NCBI GenBank assembly: GCA_033002965.1
Contig: JAURVB010012700.1
Location: 124,001 to 188,000 of the forward strand
DNA length: 64,000 nt
Source: Piper betle
Taxonomy: Eukaryota > Streptophyta > Magnoliopsida > Piperales > Piperaceae
Reading direction: 5' to 3'
The position numbers and the translations under genes are program-made. Every line of letters starts with the position of its first letter. Position 1 is the first letter of the stretch. Below are positions 47,111 to 59,611 of the stretch, in pieces. A model generated the notes under the pieces. That model did not search any database, was not told where the DNA came from, and saw only the letters and a list, made by a program, of their open reading frames with translations.

Positions 47111-50100
47111 GATGGTTGATGAGAAGCATGTTAAGATGATATCTCTTAGAGGACTGAGTAACTTATACTATTGAAAAGGAAAAATGATTGATCATTTATA
47201 TTCCAAGGATTTGTATGAACTTATCACTCGTCAGAAATCGGTAGAGGTGGCAAATAAAGACTCGGAATAAGTTGGATAAGAAAGTTATGGCCTATTTGAG
47301 ATAATGAGTAAATGAAGTTATGTATTATCATGTTTTTGAATTGATATCCTCAAAAGCTATATGGGATAAACTCCAAGAAGTTTATGAGAGGAATACTGCT
47401 CAGTAACAAGACCATTTTGATAAAAAAATTAATAAATTTGAGGTACAAGAATGGAAGTAATATAAGTCAGCATCTCAATGAGATAAAAAATATTATTACT
47501 CAAGTTGTCAGGATGAAGATGACTTTAGATGAGGAATGACAAGCTATCCTGCTCCTTAACACATTGCTAGAAAACTGGGAAACATTGGTGATCTCTTTGA
47601 GCAATGCTGCTTCAGATGGAAAACTCATAATGGACATGGTAATAAGCAGTTCACTGAATGATGAGGTGAGAAGAAAATCTCTACCAATTTTAAGGTCTCA
47701 TGTATTAGTGTCAGGAGAGGTAAGAGGTAGATTAAGAAATAGGGACATTGACTGAAGGGACAAGAGTTAAGGAAGGTCTAAATCCAGGAAGAACTTGAAG
47801 TGTTATTATTGTGATAAGATAGGTCATTTCAAGAAGGATTGTTGGAAGCTCAAAAAGGTTTGAAAAATAAAGACAACAAGGATCAAGGAGAAACAAATAC
47901 TAATTTTAGTGCATGATGACAAGGTGATTCTTTCTAATTGTGGGAATGATTGTTTGGCGCTTAATTATAATGCTAGTTGGGTAGTTGACTCAGAAGCATC
48001 ATTCCATGCAACTACAATCAGAAATTTCTTTATTATCTATGAACCTTCGGATTTGGTATAGTGAAGATGAGAAATAGTGATACTTTCAAAATTGTGAGAC
48101 TTGGAGATGTGCATATCGTAACAAATATGGGTTATAAATTTATGCTTAAAAATGTCAGGCATATTCCAAATTTGAGGATGGGTTTGTTGTCAATCAGAGT
48201 GCTTGATGACAAAGGATTTAGTTTACAATTTTTACAAGGTGTGTGGAAACTTATGAAATGTTCATTTGTTGTTGCTAAAGGGAAGAAGTGTTGTAGTTTA
48301 TATATGACTGAGACTACTCTCGTTTGAGGGGATGTTAATATCTCTTCATTTGATTACACCACTGATCTGTGGCACTATTGATTAGGGCACATGAGTGAGA
48401 AAGGACCATAAACATTGAAGAAGCTAAATCTCCTTACCAAGGTCAAGGACATCACAATTAGTCCTTGTGACCATTTCTTAGTGTGGAAACAATGTAGGAC
48501 ATCCTTTGCAAGAACAAGTACAAAGAAGTCAGAAGTTCTTTAATTAGTACACAGTGATGTGTGTTGGCCAATGGAGGTAAAATCGCCTAGCAATTTTATT
48601 TATTTTGTCACTTTTATTGATGATATTTCTAAGAAGGTATGAGCTTATGACATGAAAAATAAAAGTGATGTTTTTGATATCTTTAAGAATTTTTATGTAT
48701 TGGTTAAAAGAGAAACAGGTAAGCTCTTAAAATGCCTTAAATGTGATAATGGTAGTGAATATTGTTCTGTTGAGTTTGATAAATATTATAGCAAGCATGA
48801 GGTTAGGCATGATAAGACGGTTCATTATACTCCTCAACATAATGGAATGACTGAAAGAATAAATAGAACCATCTCTGAGAGGATTAGAAGTATGTTAAGT
48901 TACGTAAAAGCTTCTAGGGTGAGGTCATGAACACAACTTGTTATTTGATCAATAGATCTTCAACACATACCCTGGACAGTGACATACCAGAAAGGGTTTG
49001 GAGTGACAAAAAAATCAGTTATTCTCATTGGAGAATTTTTGGTTATAAGGCCTTTATACATGTGCCTAAGGAGCAAAGGGCTAAGCTTGACTCTAGAGCC
49101 GTGGAGTGTATTTTTTAGGATATAGTGATGATAAGTTTGGATACAAACTTTGGGATCTTAAAAATAGAAAACTAATTTGAAGCAAAGATGTAGTTTTCAG
49201 AGAGGATTAAGCAGTTGAGGACTTTAACAATGAAGAAGTTCCTCAAACAAAATCTCAGGAAAACTTAGAAAAGATAAAAGAACATTCAACTTCAACTAGA
49301 AGTGAAGAGGTACCTCTGGATAACATAATTATTCCCCCACCTAGTGATGATAAGGGTGACAATGTGGTGTTTGATGATATTTCTAATAAATTTGTTAATG
49401 ATGTTAAATAGGAATTGAGAGAATTTGATCAAGGGCAACCAACTAATGTGAGAAGATTAGGTTATGAACTAGTTCCATCACCAAAATATCCATCATCAGA
49501 ATATGAGACAAACACTGAATATGGAGAACTAGAAAATTTCAGTGAGGTTAAAACTCATGTAAAAAAGGAGAAGTGATTAAAGACAATGCAAGATGAGATG
49601 AAATCTTTGCATGAAAATCACATCACGAGTTGGTAGATCTTCCTAAAAAGAAGAGAGTATTAAAGAATAAATGAGTTTACAGAATCAAACATGAAACAAA
49701 TAACACACAACTAAGGAATATAAGGCAAGGTTGGTGGTGAAGGGCTTCGGACATAAGAAATGTATTAATTTCAATGAAACTTTTTGTCTTGTTAAAATGT
49801 CTTCTATTAGAATTGTTATGGCTTTGGCTACAGATTTGGATTTGGAAGTTGAACAGTTAGATGTGAAAATGACTTTTCTTCATGGTGATCTTGAGGAGAC
49901 CGTATACATAGAGCAACCTTTTGAAGCCAGAGGAAAGGAACAGATGGTATGTAGATTGAAAAAGATTTTGTATGGTTTGAAGCAAACTCTTAGACAGTGG
50001 TATAAAAAGTTTGATTCTTTTATGGAAAAAAATGGGTACAAGAAGTTTATTTCTAATCACTGTGCATTCATCAAGAAGTTTGATGATGGGGATTTTATTA

Positions 50101-51050
50101 TTTTATTGCTTTATGTAGATGACATGTTCATTGAACATAATGAAGCCAAGATTGAAGGTTTAAAGAATAACTTGAATAAATCCTTTGCAATGAAAGATTT
50201 GGGATCGTCAAAGTAAAACTTGGGAATGTCTATTTGGCATGATAGGGGAGCTAGAAAGCTTTGAGTGTCACAAGAAAAGTACATAGAAAAGGTACTTAAA
50301 AAATTCAACATAAAAGATGTAAAGCCAATTTGAGTTCCACTTGGGTGTCACTTCAAGTTGAAGAAAAGTGACTTAAGTGAAACAAAGATGAAAGAAATGA
50401 CAAAGTTTCCCTATGTTTTTGTGGTTGGTATTTTGATGTATGCTATAATTTGTACAAGGCTGGATATAGCATATACAATTAGAACAGTTAGCAGACATTT
50501 AACATAAATGAGCAAAGAGCATTGACAAATAATTAAATGGATAATAAGGTACTTGAGAGGTATACTTAAAATGTATTTGTGTTTTGGATATAATAAACTT
50601 TTATTGGTTGGCTACACCGATGTAGACATGATAGGTGATTTGGAGACAAGAAGGTCAACATCTGAGTTTGTTATTAATTTTGCTAATAGGGTTGTGTCTT
50701 GGCAATCTAGGTTATAAATGTGTATTGCATTATCAACAACTGAAGCAGAATTTTTTGCTACTATAAAAATTTGCAAGGAAATGCTATAGATTAGTGTTAA
50801 ATAGGAGAAATACATTGTATACTATGATAGCCAGAGTGTAATTCACCTGATTAAGAATTCAAGTTTTTATTAAAGGAGTAAACACATTGATATGAGATAT
50901 TACTAGGTAAGAGATGTATTGGAAAGTAAATCTTTTGAGTTAAAAAAATTCATACTGAAAAGAATGTTTCAGACATAATTACTAAAATTGTGTTAAAGGA
51001 GAAATGTATTTACTACAGAAATGAAGTAGGCATGGATGAAGCTTCCCATG
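47111..51050 (+). pseudogene. Copia copy 2 gag-pol polyprotein remnant
   Basis: Gag from 47111, broken by early stops. The zinc knuckle is intact (CYYCDKIGHFKKDC, about 47802-47845). The protease site near 47980 reads WVVDSEASFHAT, with D-S-G changed to D-S-E. Integrase pieces lie at 48540-48930 (CDNGSEYCSVEF, YTPQHNGMTERINRTI) and 48927-49118. RT 49731-50216 is the best-kept part: DVKMTFLHGDLEETVYIEQP, LKKILYGLKQ and the catalytic LLYVDDM. RNase H near 50640-50760 includes LETRRSTSEFV and LSTTEAEFFA. Many stops and frameshifts, so inactive. Unlike copy 1 it still has the YVDD region. Confidence 0.88.
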
Positions 51051-51089
51051 CCGGCTAGAAGTATTTCATGGAGTTGAAAAGGGGAGGTT

Positions 51090-51618
51090 TGTTAGGTTGT
51101 CCCTCTTCCTTAATACATGAAATTACAACCTTTTTGGGTAAAAAACTAAGATTTTGTAGATTTAGTTAGTTGAAATGAATAAAATAATGTCCAACGCTTT
51201 TCTTCTTTGGTTTTTGGAGAAAAAAGGGCCAGAGAAAAGAAAAAAAAATTGTGTATATTGAAGAAAGATGAATATTTTGTTGAAATTTGTTTGCAATCGT
51301 CAATTGTAATTTCGTCAAATTCTAAATATGTAATTCTCTATTTTTTTCTTTGTAGTTAATACCAATTTTTTAAAATATACAGTAAATTAGTATTAGAGAG
51401 TTTGTTCTCCCGTAGATCTTTTCTGTGTTAAAGTTGTGATGTAGTGAATTTGATTTGACTGTTTTTTGTAGTTTTTCTCAAATTTAAGGTTTTCCACCTA
51501 AAATTGATTTATTGATATTCAAAAATATTTCTTTCTGGGTTTGTCACCATTTATATTTTGTTTGTTAATATTCATCCTTACTTATTGAAGCGGGGATTTT
51601 GTTTAGTTAATCACAACA
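51090..51618 (+). repeat. Copia copy 2, 3' LTR
   Basis: Starts TGTTAGGTTGTCCCTC and ends AATCACAACA. It lies about 150 bp beyond the last recognisable codons of TLP3. Confidence 0.87.
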
Positions 51619-51764
51619 TGGGCACCACACTATGTTGAGTTAAAAAATCACATGCTCAATGTTGATCCTTTTTACTTGAAAACTGCTAAGCCTCTCTTTT
51701 CGAAGTTTGTCTAAAAGCAACAAGGTAATAGACAGTATTATTAGTTGTTATAACAACTACATAC

Positions 51765-52607
51765 CTGGGATCGTTGCTGGGCAGAAAGTAACGAGATAGT
51801 CGACCGCAGTGCACGTGAAGGTGCTGTTCTGTCGGTCGTCTGAGAATTAGATGTGAGCATGAGGGCATATGGTCTTGATAAAATATATGGGAGGGGTAAT
51901 ACTAGTCGACTTGAAGGCTTGGTTAGAGTCGGGGAACTTCTCGCAGGCGCTCCGGCTAGCCACTACATCGTTGCAAACCTCAACTCTCAATTCCGGAGGG
52001 CACTCGACGTTAAAATTAACGGTGCAACCAGTTTCCAATTAGCACATCCCGAGGCCACCCCGCGACACCACCGACATGGGCAGATTGTGCCGGCCTTAAA
52101 GGAGGCTCACATCATACATGTCTGCCGAGCCACCGGCGCCGGTAAGTGTGAACACCGCGAGCGTAACTGTCATAGTCAGGCCGCTGCCCGGGCACTATAC
52201 CGTCCCGGATCCAGAATCACCAGTGGCACAGACGAAGGTCCCACCAGAGTAGTAATGTGTGCTCCTCCAAAACAGGCCAGATTCTTTCTCCTGGAGGAGG
52301 AAGCCGGGGGTCGCTAGCGGCAGAGCTTTGGGACTGGGGAGGATCCCCGGCCATACCGGGTGAGCGCAGTTGTTGGTGAGGGTAAACACCCTCTGATCCA
52401 TTGCAGCATCTGGAAAACAAAAGGTTTTATATATCATGCACACCATTCAGAACCTACGTCCCACCAATGTACAAACTGGAGTCGAAAACTTATGAATATT
52501 ACAAACTTGAGAAAGATCACCGACGAAACAAATAATGAAAACAAGTGACCTGTTCTAGAAATCATCAAGACAAGAACTACAGCGGCAACGATACACATCC
52601 CTGCCAT
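51765..52607 (-). pseudogene. Thaumatin-like pseudogene (TLP3)
   Basis: Exon 1 52607-52550 (MAGMCIVAAVVLVLMISRTG) is 58 bp, the same length and phase as TLP2 exon 1. After an AG at 52410, exon 2 gives VFTLTNNCAHPVWPGILPSP, LFWRSTHYY, FVCATGDSGSG, then FTLTGAGG, MYDVSLL, a stop, NLPMSVVSRGG, a second stop, METGCTVNFNVECPPEL, SRSACEKF, a third stop, STFTCTAVDYLVTFCPATIP. Residues around WSGRFWGRT and several cysteines are lost. The homology ends at a GTATGT donor-like site (about 51766), as if a third exon once followed, like TLP1. The 3' LTR of Copia copy 2 lies just beyond, so the insertion may have removed or displaced that exon. Confidence 0.85.
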
Positions 52608-52694
52608 GGCACCACTTATATCCAAGGTAGGGAATGGTAAGGACACGTAAAGATATATAGGAAATTTTGGTAGGCCCTTTACGCCCTCACCCAA

Positions 52695-52894
52695 GCTCTG
52701 ATACCATTTATTAGGCCCTTTGGATCCCCACCCAAGCTCCAAAACCACTGTTGGACCTCGGGCTCTCAAAAGGGACTCATAATACGTTCACGGGCCTCTT
52801 TTAATCTAAAAGCTAACTCAAAGAATAAGGTTTCTTATTAGCCTATATACAAGTCACTAATAACCTTTATGACCAATGTGAAACAAACCCAACA
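52695..52894 (-). mobile_element. TRIM-like LTR fragment with primer-binding site
   Basis: On the minus strand the sequence from 52894 begins TGTTGGGTTTGTTTCACATT and ends near 52707 next to AATGGTATCAGAGC. TGGTATCAGAGC (52695-52706 on the plus strand as GCTCTGATACCA) is the initiator tRNA-Met primer-binding site. This LTR style is typical of terminal-repeat retrotransposons in miniature. No second LTR or internal domain is clear, so it is a fragment. It lies in the TLP3 promoter region. The inner border of the LTR is uncertain. Confidence 0.6.
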
Positions 52895-55800
52895 AATATC
52901 TGTATACACCCTGAAAATCTCGTTTCTTTTTCCTGCCTGAAATGGATTGGCACAAAAAGGTTACTAGATAAACATCAACATTGTGCTAATCTAAAGACTC
53001 AACTAAATTCAAGATGGGAAAATTGGAGAAAATTTTGGTAGTAGGCATGGTCATTTTTTTGAGATTTCCAGTAAAATTTATTATTACAAATAACCAACCT
53101 ATAATGGAGAATTTTTTTAATCTTTGCTTATGAAGACCTCGTTGTTGTCTGAGGCGGTGTATTTCACGATTGTGACGTTAATTTGATGTTTATCATATAG
53201 CCCTTTTGGGCAATTCTCTTGGATATAAATTATTTAACTAAAAAAATGGTACATGCGGGTTATAGAATAAATATATATTTATGTATAATATATACAATTA
53301 AAAATTTAAAAATATTACTTATTATTACTTTTAAATAATCATTTTATTTAGAATGTATCCTTTTGTAGAAAACAAAGGTTATCAAAAAATATTAAAAATA
53401 ATTTTGTATTAAAAATTAGAAAAAATCTAAATTTAGTAGATATTTAAGTCTAACGCCAAATCTAGCCACCCCATGCTGCCTCTATTAGAGCATATAATCT
53501 GATGGCAGCCTTTAATTATAATTACTTTAATTATCAAAAAATAGTCCTTTTTTAGTAAAAAATTCTTAAAAATTTTAGAATATAATTCTACCAGAATTGA
53601 AAGATTCTTAAAAGTTGCTAAATTTTACTCAACTATTTATATTTGAAATAAAATTTTGTTCTTACGAATACTAGTTTAGGATTTTCCATGTTTTTCATTT
53701 TATAGGCCTGAACTATGTATTTATTATAATTTTTTATTTATTATTTTGTATTGTTAAAGAAACAAATTAGAATTTTTTAAAAAATATTTTTTTTACTATA
53801 TTACATTTTTATTTATATTAGAAGGAAGACGAGCTAAAGGTGATTAGCACTTAGAAGCAAGATGACTCCATTCTTAACATTCAAAAAAAAAATGCCATGG
53901 ACCGCCTGAACATATTTCGGTCCAAATTGAAATAATGGCCGAATCAAATCAAAATATTTTCGGTTCAATTTGAAATGTAACCGTGGATAAATTTGAAGTG
54001 AAAGAAATTTTGGCTTGAAATTGAACCGGAAAGCCTTTAAAATTTTTTTTCTTAATATCTATTTTTTAAGTGGGCTAATATCTATGTATAGAATACTTTT
54101 GATTGTGATTATATCAATTAAATCATATTTTACCTTTATTTATTATTAGAATATCAATTAATTTGGATATGGTTTTATGAATTTTGATTTTGAATAAACC
54201 GAACTGAAGTTCTGTTTGATTTTGGGGGACATTCCGGATTTGGTTCTGTGTAAAATTTCCATGTCCAACCCCATTTCAGAAAATTCTCTCTGTCGGCGGG
54301 ATTGAGCACCCAAATAATAAGCGGTTCTAATGCGGGCTGGCCAATTTACCTGTTTTAGATTACATGGGCCTCATATTCGGACCAAGTAGGATTACATCTT
54401 GGGCCTAATGCATGGCTGACATTAGTAGGTTTGCCCATCTGGCAACTCATGTCTAGTTTTACACACTGCAAATATGCTCGTTTAATTTCAAGTTCGACAC
54501 AGGCATCCGAGTTGGTTCGAGTTTTAGTTGAATTCAAACTAAGCATGATTCATATTTATTAATACATTTTTTTTATAATTCATGTTTAAATTTAATTTAT
54601 AGTTAAAATATCTCAATTTTAACATAATTATATATAAAAGACATTTTAATCGCGTATATTTTTGTTTAAAATTATTATGATATAATGATATTTCATATTT
54701 TAATTAATTTTTTTAAAAAAAATTTAAGATATACATGGTAAAATAATTTTATTACTTATATAAAATATCGAACTTTAAAATAAGGCGAATTGAGCGGGTA
54801 GAAGCCAACCCCAACTTATTAAATATCAAATCAAATTTTAAATCAAGTTTTTTCGGGTCAAATAATACAGAATCAAATTGAGTTTAGTAGAACTTTTACC
54901 ACCTCAGGCACTTAGTGACTTTTGACTTAAACAACGCCTCCGATGTGTGACGGTAAACTAAAGGTTAACAGCTAAAATAACGTGCAGTCAATATTAATAG
55001 CAAGGCAAAACACGCCCCTGTCGACGTTGCTCCAGGAGGCCAAACATTGGTTTCTGCATATATTAAATATTAAACAAGAATGACTTTTGGCGACGTTTAG
55101 GCGCGCTCGGCATCCCCCATTTGGCATCGTCGCTCCTAAGAGTCTAAATTTTTTCATAGAAAAAATTGTTTCTCTTTCATGATTCCACACAGAATCAGAA
55201 GTGCTAGGCCATGCCCACAGCATAAAGATTAAAAATTGGAAGGGGGCAGCACCAAATCTCCCCAGTGGACAGATCAATAAAAAAAAAACAGCATGAGTTG
55301 AAACAAAGGAGCCAATTAAGAAAGAGAATGAGCAAAACACACCCATGTTCTTTGTGAGCACTGATGTTGCCATGTTTTAACTTATCTTATATTTTGTTCT
55401 AGAAAATTGACAAGTAGGAGACTAATTCAATTTGTGCTTGCTTTCCCACATTCATTGAGAGTGACCATAGCATAGAAAAATTCCCCTTCACCCCCTTCAC
55501 CTCCTCATTATGAAAAAATTTACTTAATATCCTCTTTTGATATCACATTGACTTGACCGAGCAGGGCACTCCCATTTGGCATTTAAATGACATTTTAGCC
55601 ACTTGCAAATCATTAATTAACCTTTATCTTTCACCACATACTTTGAAATAGTTGATTCAACAAACAATTTAATAATTATTTTGCATGAAGAATATTTTTC
55701 ATGTAAAGTGCGTGAATTTTTTTAGTTGATTATTGCATATGTATGAAATGTAAAACCCATCTTAGACTTATATACGTGTATGTAATGAGATTTATTATTG

Positions 55801-56833
55801 TGTGGGGTTAATCTTTAATGACAATTGACAACATATCATATACATATATGTAAGTCCAATATCAAATAATCTGCCACAGCCTATATACATGTGTATAAGT
55901 CAAAAAAACAATACATATTACTCTTTTTTGTGTTTTTTATAAAAAAAAATTATTGTTATAAAATTTCTAAAGGAGACCACTTGATAGAATTCTTATTTAT
56001 ATCTTATCACAAATTACTTTAAAAATAGATATTTTTTATTAAAAAATCAATATTTTTACTATTAATTGTCACTTATAAATTTTCTTTGTTTTTTCTTGTG
56101 CTAACCAAGTAAAAAAAGAAAATGGCAGGTTTTTTGCATAGGATGCGAGCTACTAAGCTAATATTTCTGATTTACAAAATTTGTCAAATAAAATCAATCA
56201 CCTTCTCATTATATGTACTAATCCAACTTAGCAAGCGGCTACAAGCTTTTTCGCACCAGATCATATGGTTTGCTTCTAAAGTGCTTCATTGTTTGCTTGA
56301 AACCAACCCATATTACAATAACTTCCGAAATTGAGTTTCGTAAATCATTTTTCTCATTTTTTTAAAATTGCAGTAAAAAATTAACATTTTTTTAATCATC
56401 ATCACCCAGGATTAATGTGAACCATGTCAAAACTCAATTTGCTAAACCTTAGTTTTCGGTACATTTATCAAATTAATAAGATCCAAAGTATTAAGCTTAT
56501 GAGTATTTGAGCAATAAACAATCATCAAGCCCACATGCACCAATCCCTTCTACCATTAAACACCACAAGGTAGTATAAACTCACTCATAACCATTACTTT
56601 CACTTCACTCAGAACTAGAATCTCATACATACATCTATATATATATAATCATTCATAATATAATTGTTATAATTTATAATTAATATAACATACTGAAAGA
56701 GAATGAGAAGTTGATTTCAAATGGCCTACTCTGCCCGTCTAATTGGCTGTCCACATGGTTCCAAGTTCGATCATACCAGATCCGCGCCGATCATCAAAAT
56801 AACACCGATAACACTCCACGCCTATTTGCGCGC
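52895..56833. other. AT-rich intergenic region, no gene supported
   Basis: About 3.9 kb of A/T-rich sequence. The 133-codon ORF at 54972-55373 (minus) has hydrophobic stretches but no recognisable family. The stretch around 53890-54260 has motifs resembling small transposon remnants, but no clear ends. Confidence 0.45.
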
Positions 56834-57324
56834 CTACCAGCACTGATCAGTCTCCCACGACCGCCGCCTGAGTCCGGCAGCGGCGACCGCCGGCGACGTG
56901 CGGGGAGAGAACGACGACGCGCGGCGGAGCATCATCATCCTCCGATCGTAGTCGGCGCGCTTGTCCGGATCCAACAGCGTCGAGTACGCCTCATGGAGCC
57001 GCATGAAGTCGTCCGCAGACGCGCCGACCCGCCGGACGTCGGGGTGGCAGCCCCTCGCGAGGCGGCGGTAGGCGGACTTGATCTCCTCCGGAGTGGCGCC
57101 GCCGTGTAGGCCGAGCACCTCGTACAGCGAGGCTGCCGGTGCCGGCCGGGGCGAGGCGTCGACGGGCGCGTACCAGGCGGCGGCGGCAGCAGCCGCGCAG
57201 GGTGGAGCGGGGGATCGGGGGAGGAGACGGTGACGCCGGAGGTGAAGGCTGTCCGGCGATCTGCAACGCCGGCGACGGGGAGCGGCGTTGGTCGGAGGAA
57301 GGCGGAGGTGGCGCCGACTACCAT
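56834..57324 (-). CDS. Chloroplast J-domain protein, DnaJ11-like, one frame break
   Basis: Single exon. The first part from 57324 (MVVGATSAFLRPTPLPVAGV, Ser/Pro/Arg-rich) looks like a plastid transit peptide. The J domain follows in the next frame: ASLYEVLGLHGGATPEEIKS, AYRRLARGCHPDV with the HPD motif that stimulates Hsp70 ATPase, DFMRLHEAYSTLLDPDKRADYD. It ends SWETDQCW, the characteristic end of DnaJ11/DJC23 plastid proteins. A one-base loss between about 57170 and 57240, in a G/C-rich part, separates the two frames. Restoring it gives 492 nt (163 aa), the family size. A TATA box at 57356-57367 implies transcription starts near 57332, favouring ATG 57324 over 57348. Confidence 0.85.
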
Positions 57325-57355
57325 TTCGGTTTTGTTGGGAAGGGACAAGGAGCCC

Positions 57356-57367
57356 GGTTTATATAAA
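57356..57367 (-). promoter_or_regulatory. TATA box of DnaJ11-like gene
   Basis: CATTTATATAAA on the minus strand, about 35 bp before the chosen ATG (57324) and upstream of the alternative ATG at 57348. This supports the shorter start. Confidence 0.55.
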
Positions 57368-59611
57368 TGGTTGACGGGTCCGAGTTAAGAAATTTAACTT
57401 GGGTTAGTGGTCCGAGTTAATGGATCAAATTAAGTGATATTATAAATTAAATTAGTAATTTCTAGATACATTTTTTTAAATTTATGGCATGGTCCGCTTT
57501 ATTTAATTTTCCTTTGTTTTTTCTCGTTATATGAGATCATAGATTTGTTTATTGTTTTTCATTTTATTATTAGGCACCAGCTATGTCGTTTTCATGAGAC
57601 GAGCCAAATATTATTGAGAGCAAGCGGAAAGGGATGAGGAAATATTGTTTAATACCATTAACTAACCAAAAAAAAAAAACTTTGCTAGCAAGGGCTGCTA
57701 CTTATTTGAAACAACGTGACTGGGAAATAGTTTAATGTAAGTACTCAAGGAAGAAAAAATGGTACATGTGAAAGGTATGAAGGATTGACGAGAATCCATA
57801 TTGGGGTCAGGTTTGGTTGTAACTTATCGCCACGAAGTCGATAAGAGATGCAATAATTTTTGGCGGAATGAGGAATACCAGCATAATTGTTTCAACGCAC
57901 AAGTTGTAAAATATCTAGACATCTCTATATCAGCTTTCTATTTACAACTCCCAAAGGAATGATAGTCAAGAAAATGAGTTTACTTTTAGCGGGTCACTAG
58001 TTAACTTGAATCAATTTTCTTCTTGTCCAGTTTACGCAGATCACTTCCATAAACGTGTGAATCCTTATCTAGTTCATCAACTCTGTGGCTGCGATATGAT
58101 CATAGTGGAAAGACACTTCATTGATAGTTCATTTGTGGGCCTTCTTGTGGCCTTCCTCATCACCTTCTAGACTTGTTCATGGCCGCCAGCTTCCACTGGT
58201 TGACCAAAGCTTGCCGTGTGAACAATAATTTGAACCTTCGTGAGCCAATTCAGCCGCCTTTCATTTGGCTTCACCCTAAAAAAATATCTTAACTCTCACA
58301 TGTGATATACCAAAACCCGGGGAGATACCAATGAAGGATGTTTCGGCTGGCGTTCTGTCGACAACATGAAAATGTTGGGAGCAACACTAGGGAAAAGGTG
58401 TTACATTTAAACTTTACCTTTTGATTATTGTACTGGAAAATAAAGAAGACCTAGTAGGCCCTGTTGAGTCATAAATATCGCTTGATGCTGCTTTATGTCT
58501 CTTCTAACATCCGAAAAAATAAAAAAGAATAAAAGAAAGAATAGTAATGCTTGGTACTACGTCATTTGAACTTGCCCTGGTTGAAAATTTCAATAGCCTT
58601 TGTTTCTACAGAAACCTTTCATGTTGCAATCATTCATCAACTTCCTAAATCTACGCCGTTATCCTTAATATGTCAAAATCTTTGCTTATATACGTGATGA
58701 GTGAGCATCAGGTCTGCCTATTTTAGGTTAGAAGTCAAACTGTATCCGTCGTAAATTACGTCAAGTTGTTCATTTTTCTTTTATTAATATTAAGGTATTG
58801 CTTTCTTCTTCATCACTACAGTACTATGGGTCAAGTAGGCGCCTTCTTAGTCGTGTCAATTTCTACCCGCCGTTCGGCTTCTGCAAATAGACACCCACCG
58901 TCTTTTCAGTCCACTTGGTGTTAGGTTTGTATTTGTTGTCTTCTTTCCTTCCTCGTTATTTCTTCTCGGCCAAATTAGGTGCATGTCACAGCTATCTTCA
59001 ATATATGTTTAGATAAAAGAATTTGTTAAAGAAAATTATATATGCATGTGAAGGCCAGACAACCCAACTTCACATTCATGCATTTTCAGAATTGAATCAA
59101 GCCATGTTTCAAGAATTAGTAGAGTCGCATAGTGTATATGACACATACGAGCAACCAATTTGAAGGCTTAAATGATGGTTAGATTTTGATGGGGTTCGTC
59201 AAAATTTACTTTCATATAATGATTGTTTCCTGCTAAGCTCAAGCTGCCTGTCCAAACAAGCACAAGGTTTCGTATTCTATCGTCGTTGTTGATGAAATTT
59301 GGATGCCTCCTTTGAAGTTTACCTGTCATTCCAATGGAGAGCAGGCCTCTTAAGAAGAGGAACATCGATAAGAAATTGTAAAAAAGAGATTTCTTTAAAG
59401 AAACTTTATGAATCATAAAAGAGTCACTTATCTTATATTGAGCAAAAGATGACTCTCAACAAACAAGAGTAAACTTAATATTAAGAAAAACCAATTTTTC
59501 TTTTTAAAAAACGTCAACTTAATATTGGGAGGAGGAGAAGATTGGAGAAATTGGGCCAGTTGCTAAAATGGAGAACTTTACATTCATGCAATATATATCT
59601 ATTGATAATTT
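57368..59611. other. Intergenic, no gene seen
   Basis: AT-rich spacer. The ORF at 59168-59416 (minus) has no recognisable domain. Confidence 0.45.

Larger units (their letters stand above)
46453..51618 (+). mobile_element. Copia LTR retrotransposon (copy 2), decayed
   Basis: LTRs at 46453-46987 and 51090-51618. The primer-binding site TGGTATCAGAACC (46990-47002) follows the 5' LTR after AG. The polypurine tract AAAAGGGGAGGT (51078-51089) precedes the 3' LTR. gag-pol order is Copia. Its gag start (MVDEKHVKMISLRG) resembles that of copy 1 (MNDEKHVKMVTLKG), so the two are related families with different LTRs. The flanks CTAGT and TGGGC do not match, so no target duplication is visible. Confidence 0.9.

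Noticed and set aside
52707..52894. Cassandra-type TRIM with embedded 5S rRNA sequence
   Set aside because: No 5S promoter-like sequence is visible in the fragment, so only a generic TRIM-like LTR is called.
53890..54260. Possible further MITE (GGTTCGGTTT-like motifs in both orientations)
   Set aside because: No convincing terminal repeats or target duplication could be found by eye.
54972..55373. 133-codon minus-strand ORF with hydrophobic stretches
   Set aside because: No recognisable family and no supporting context.
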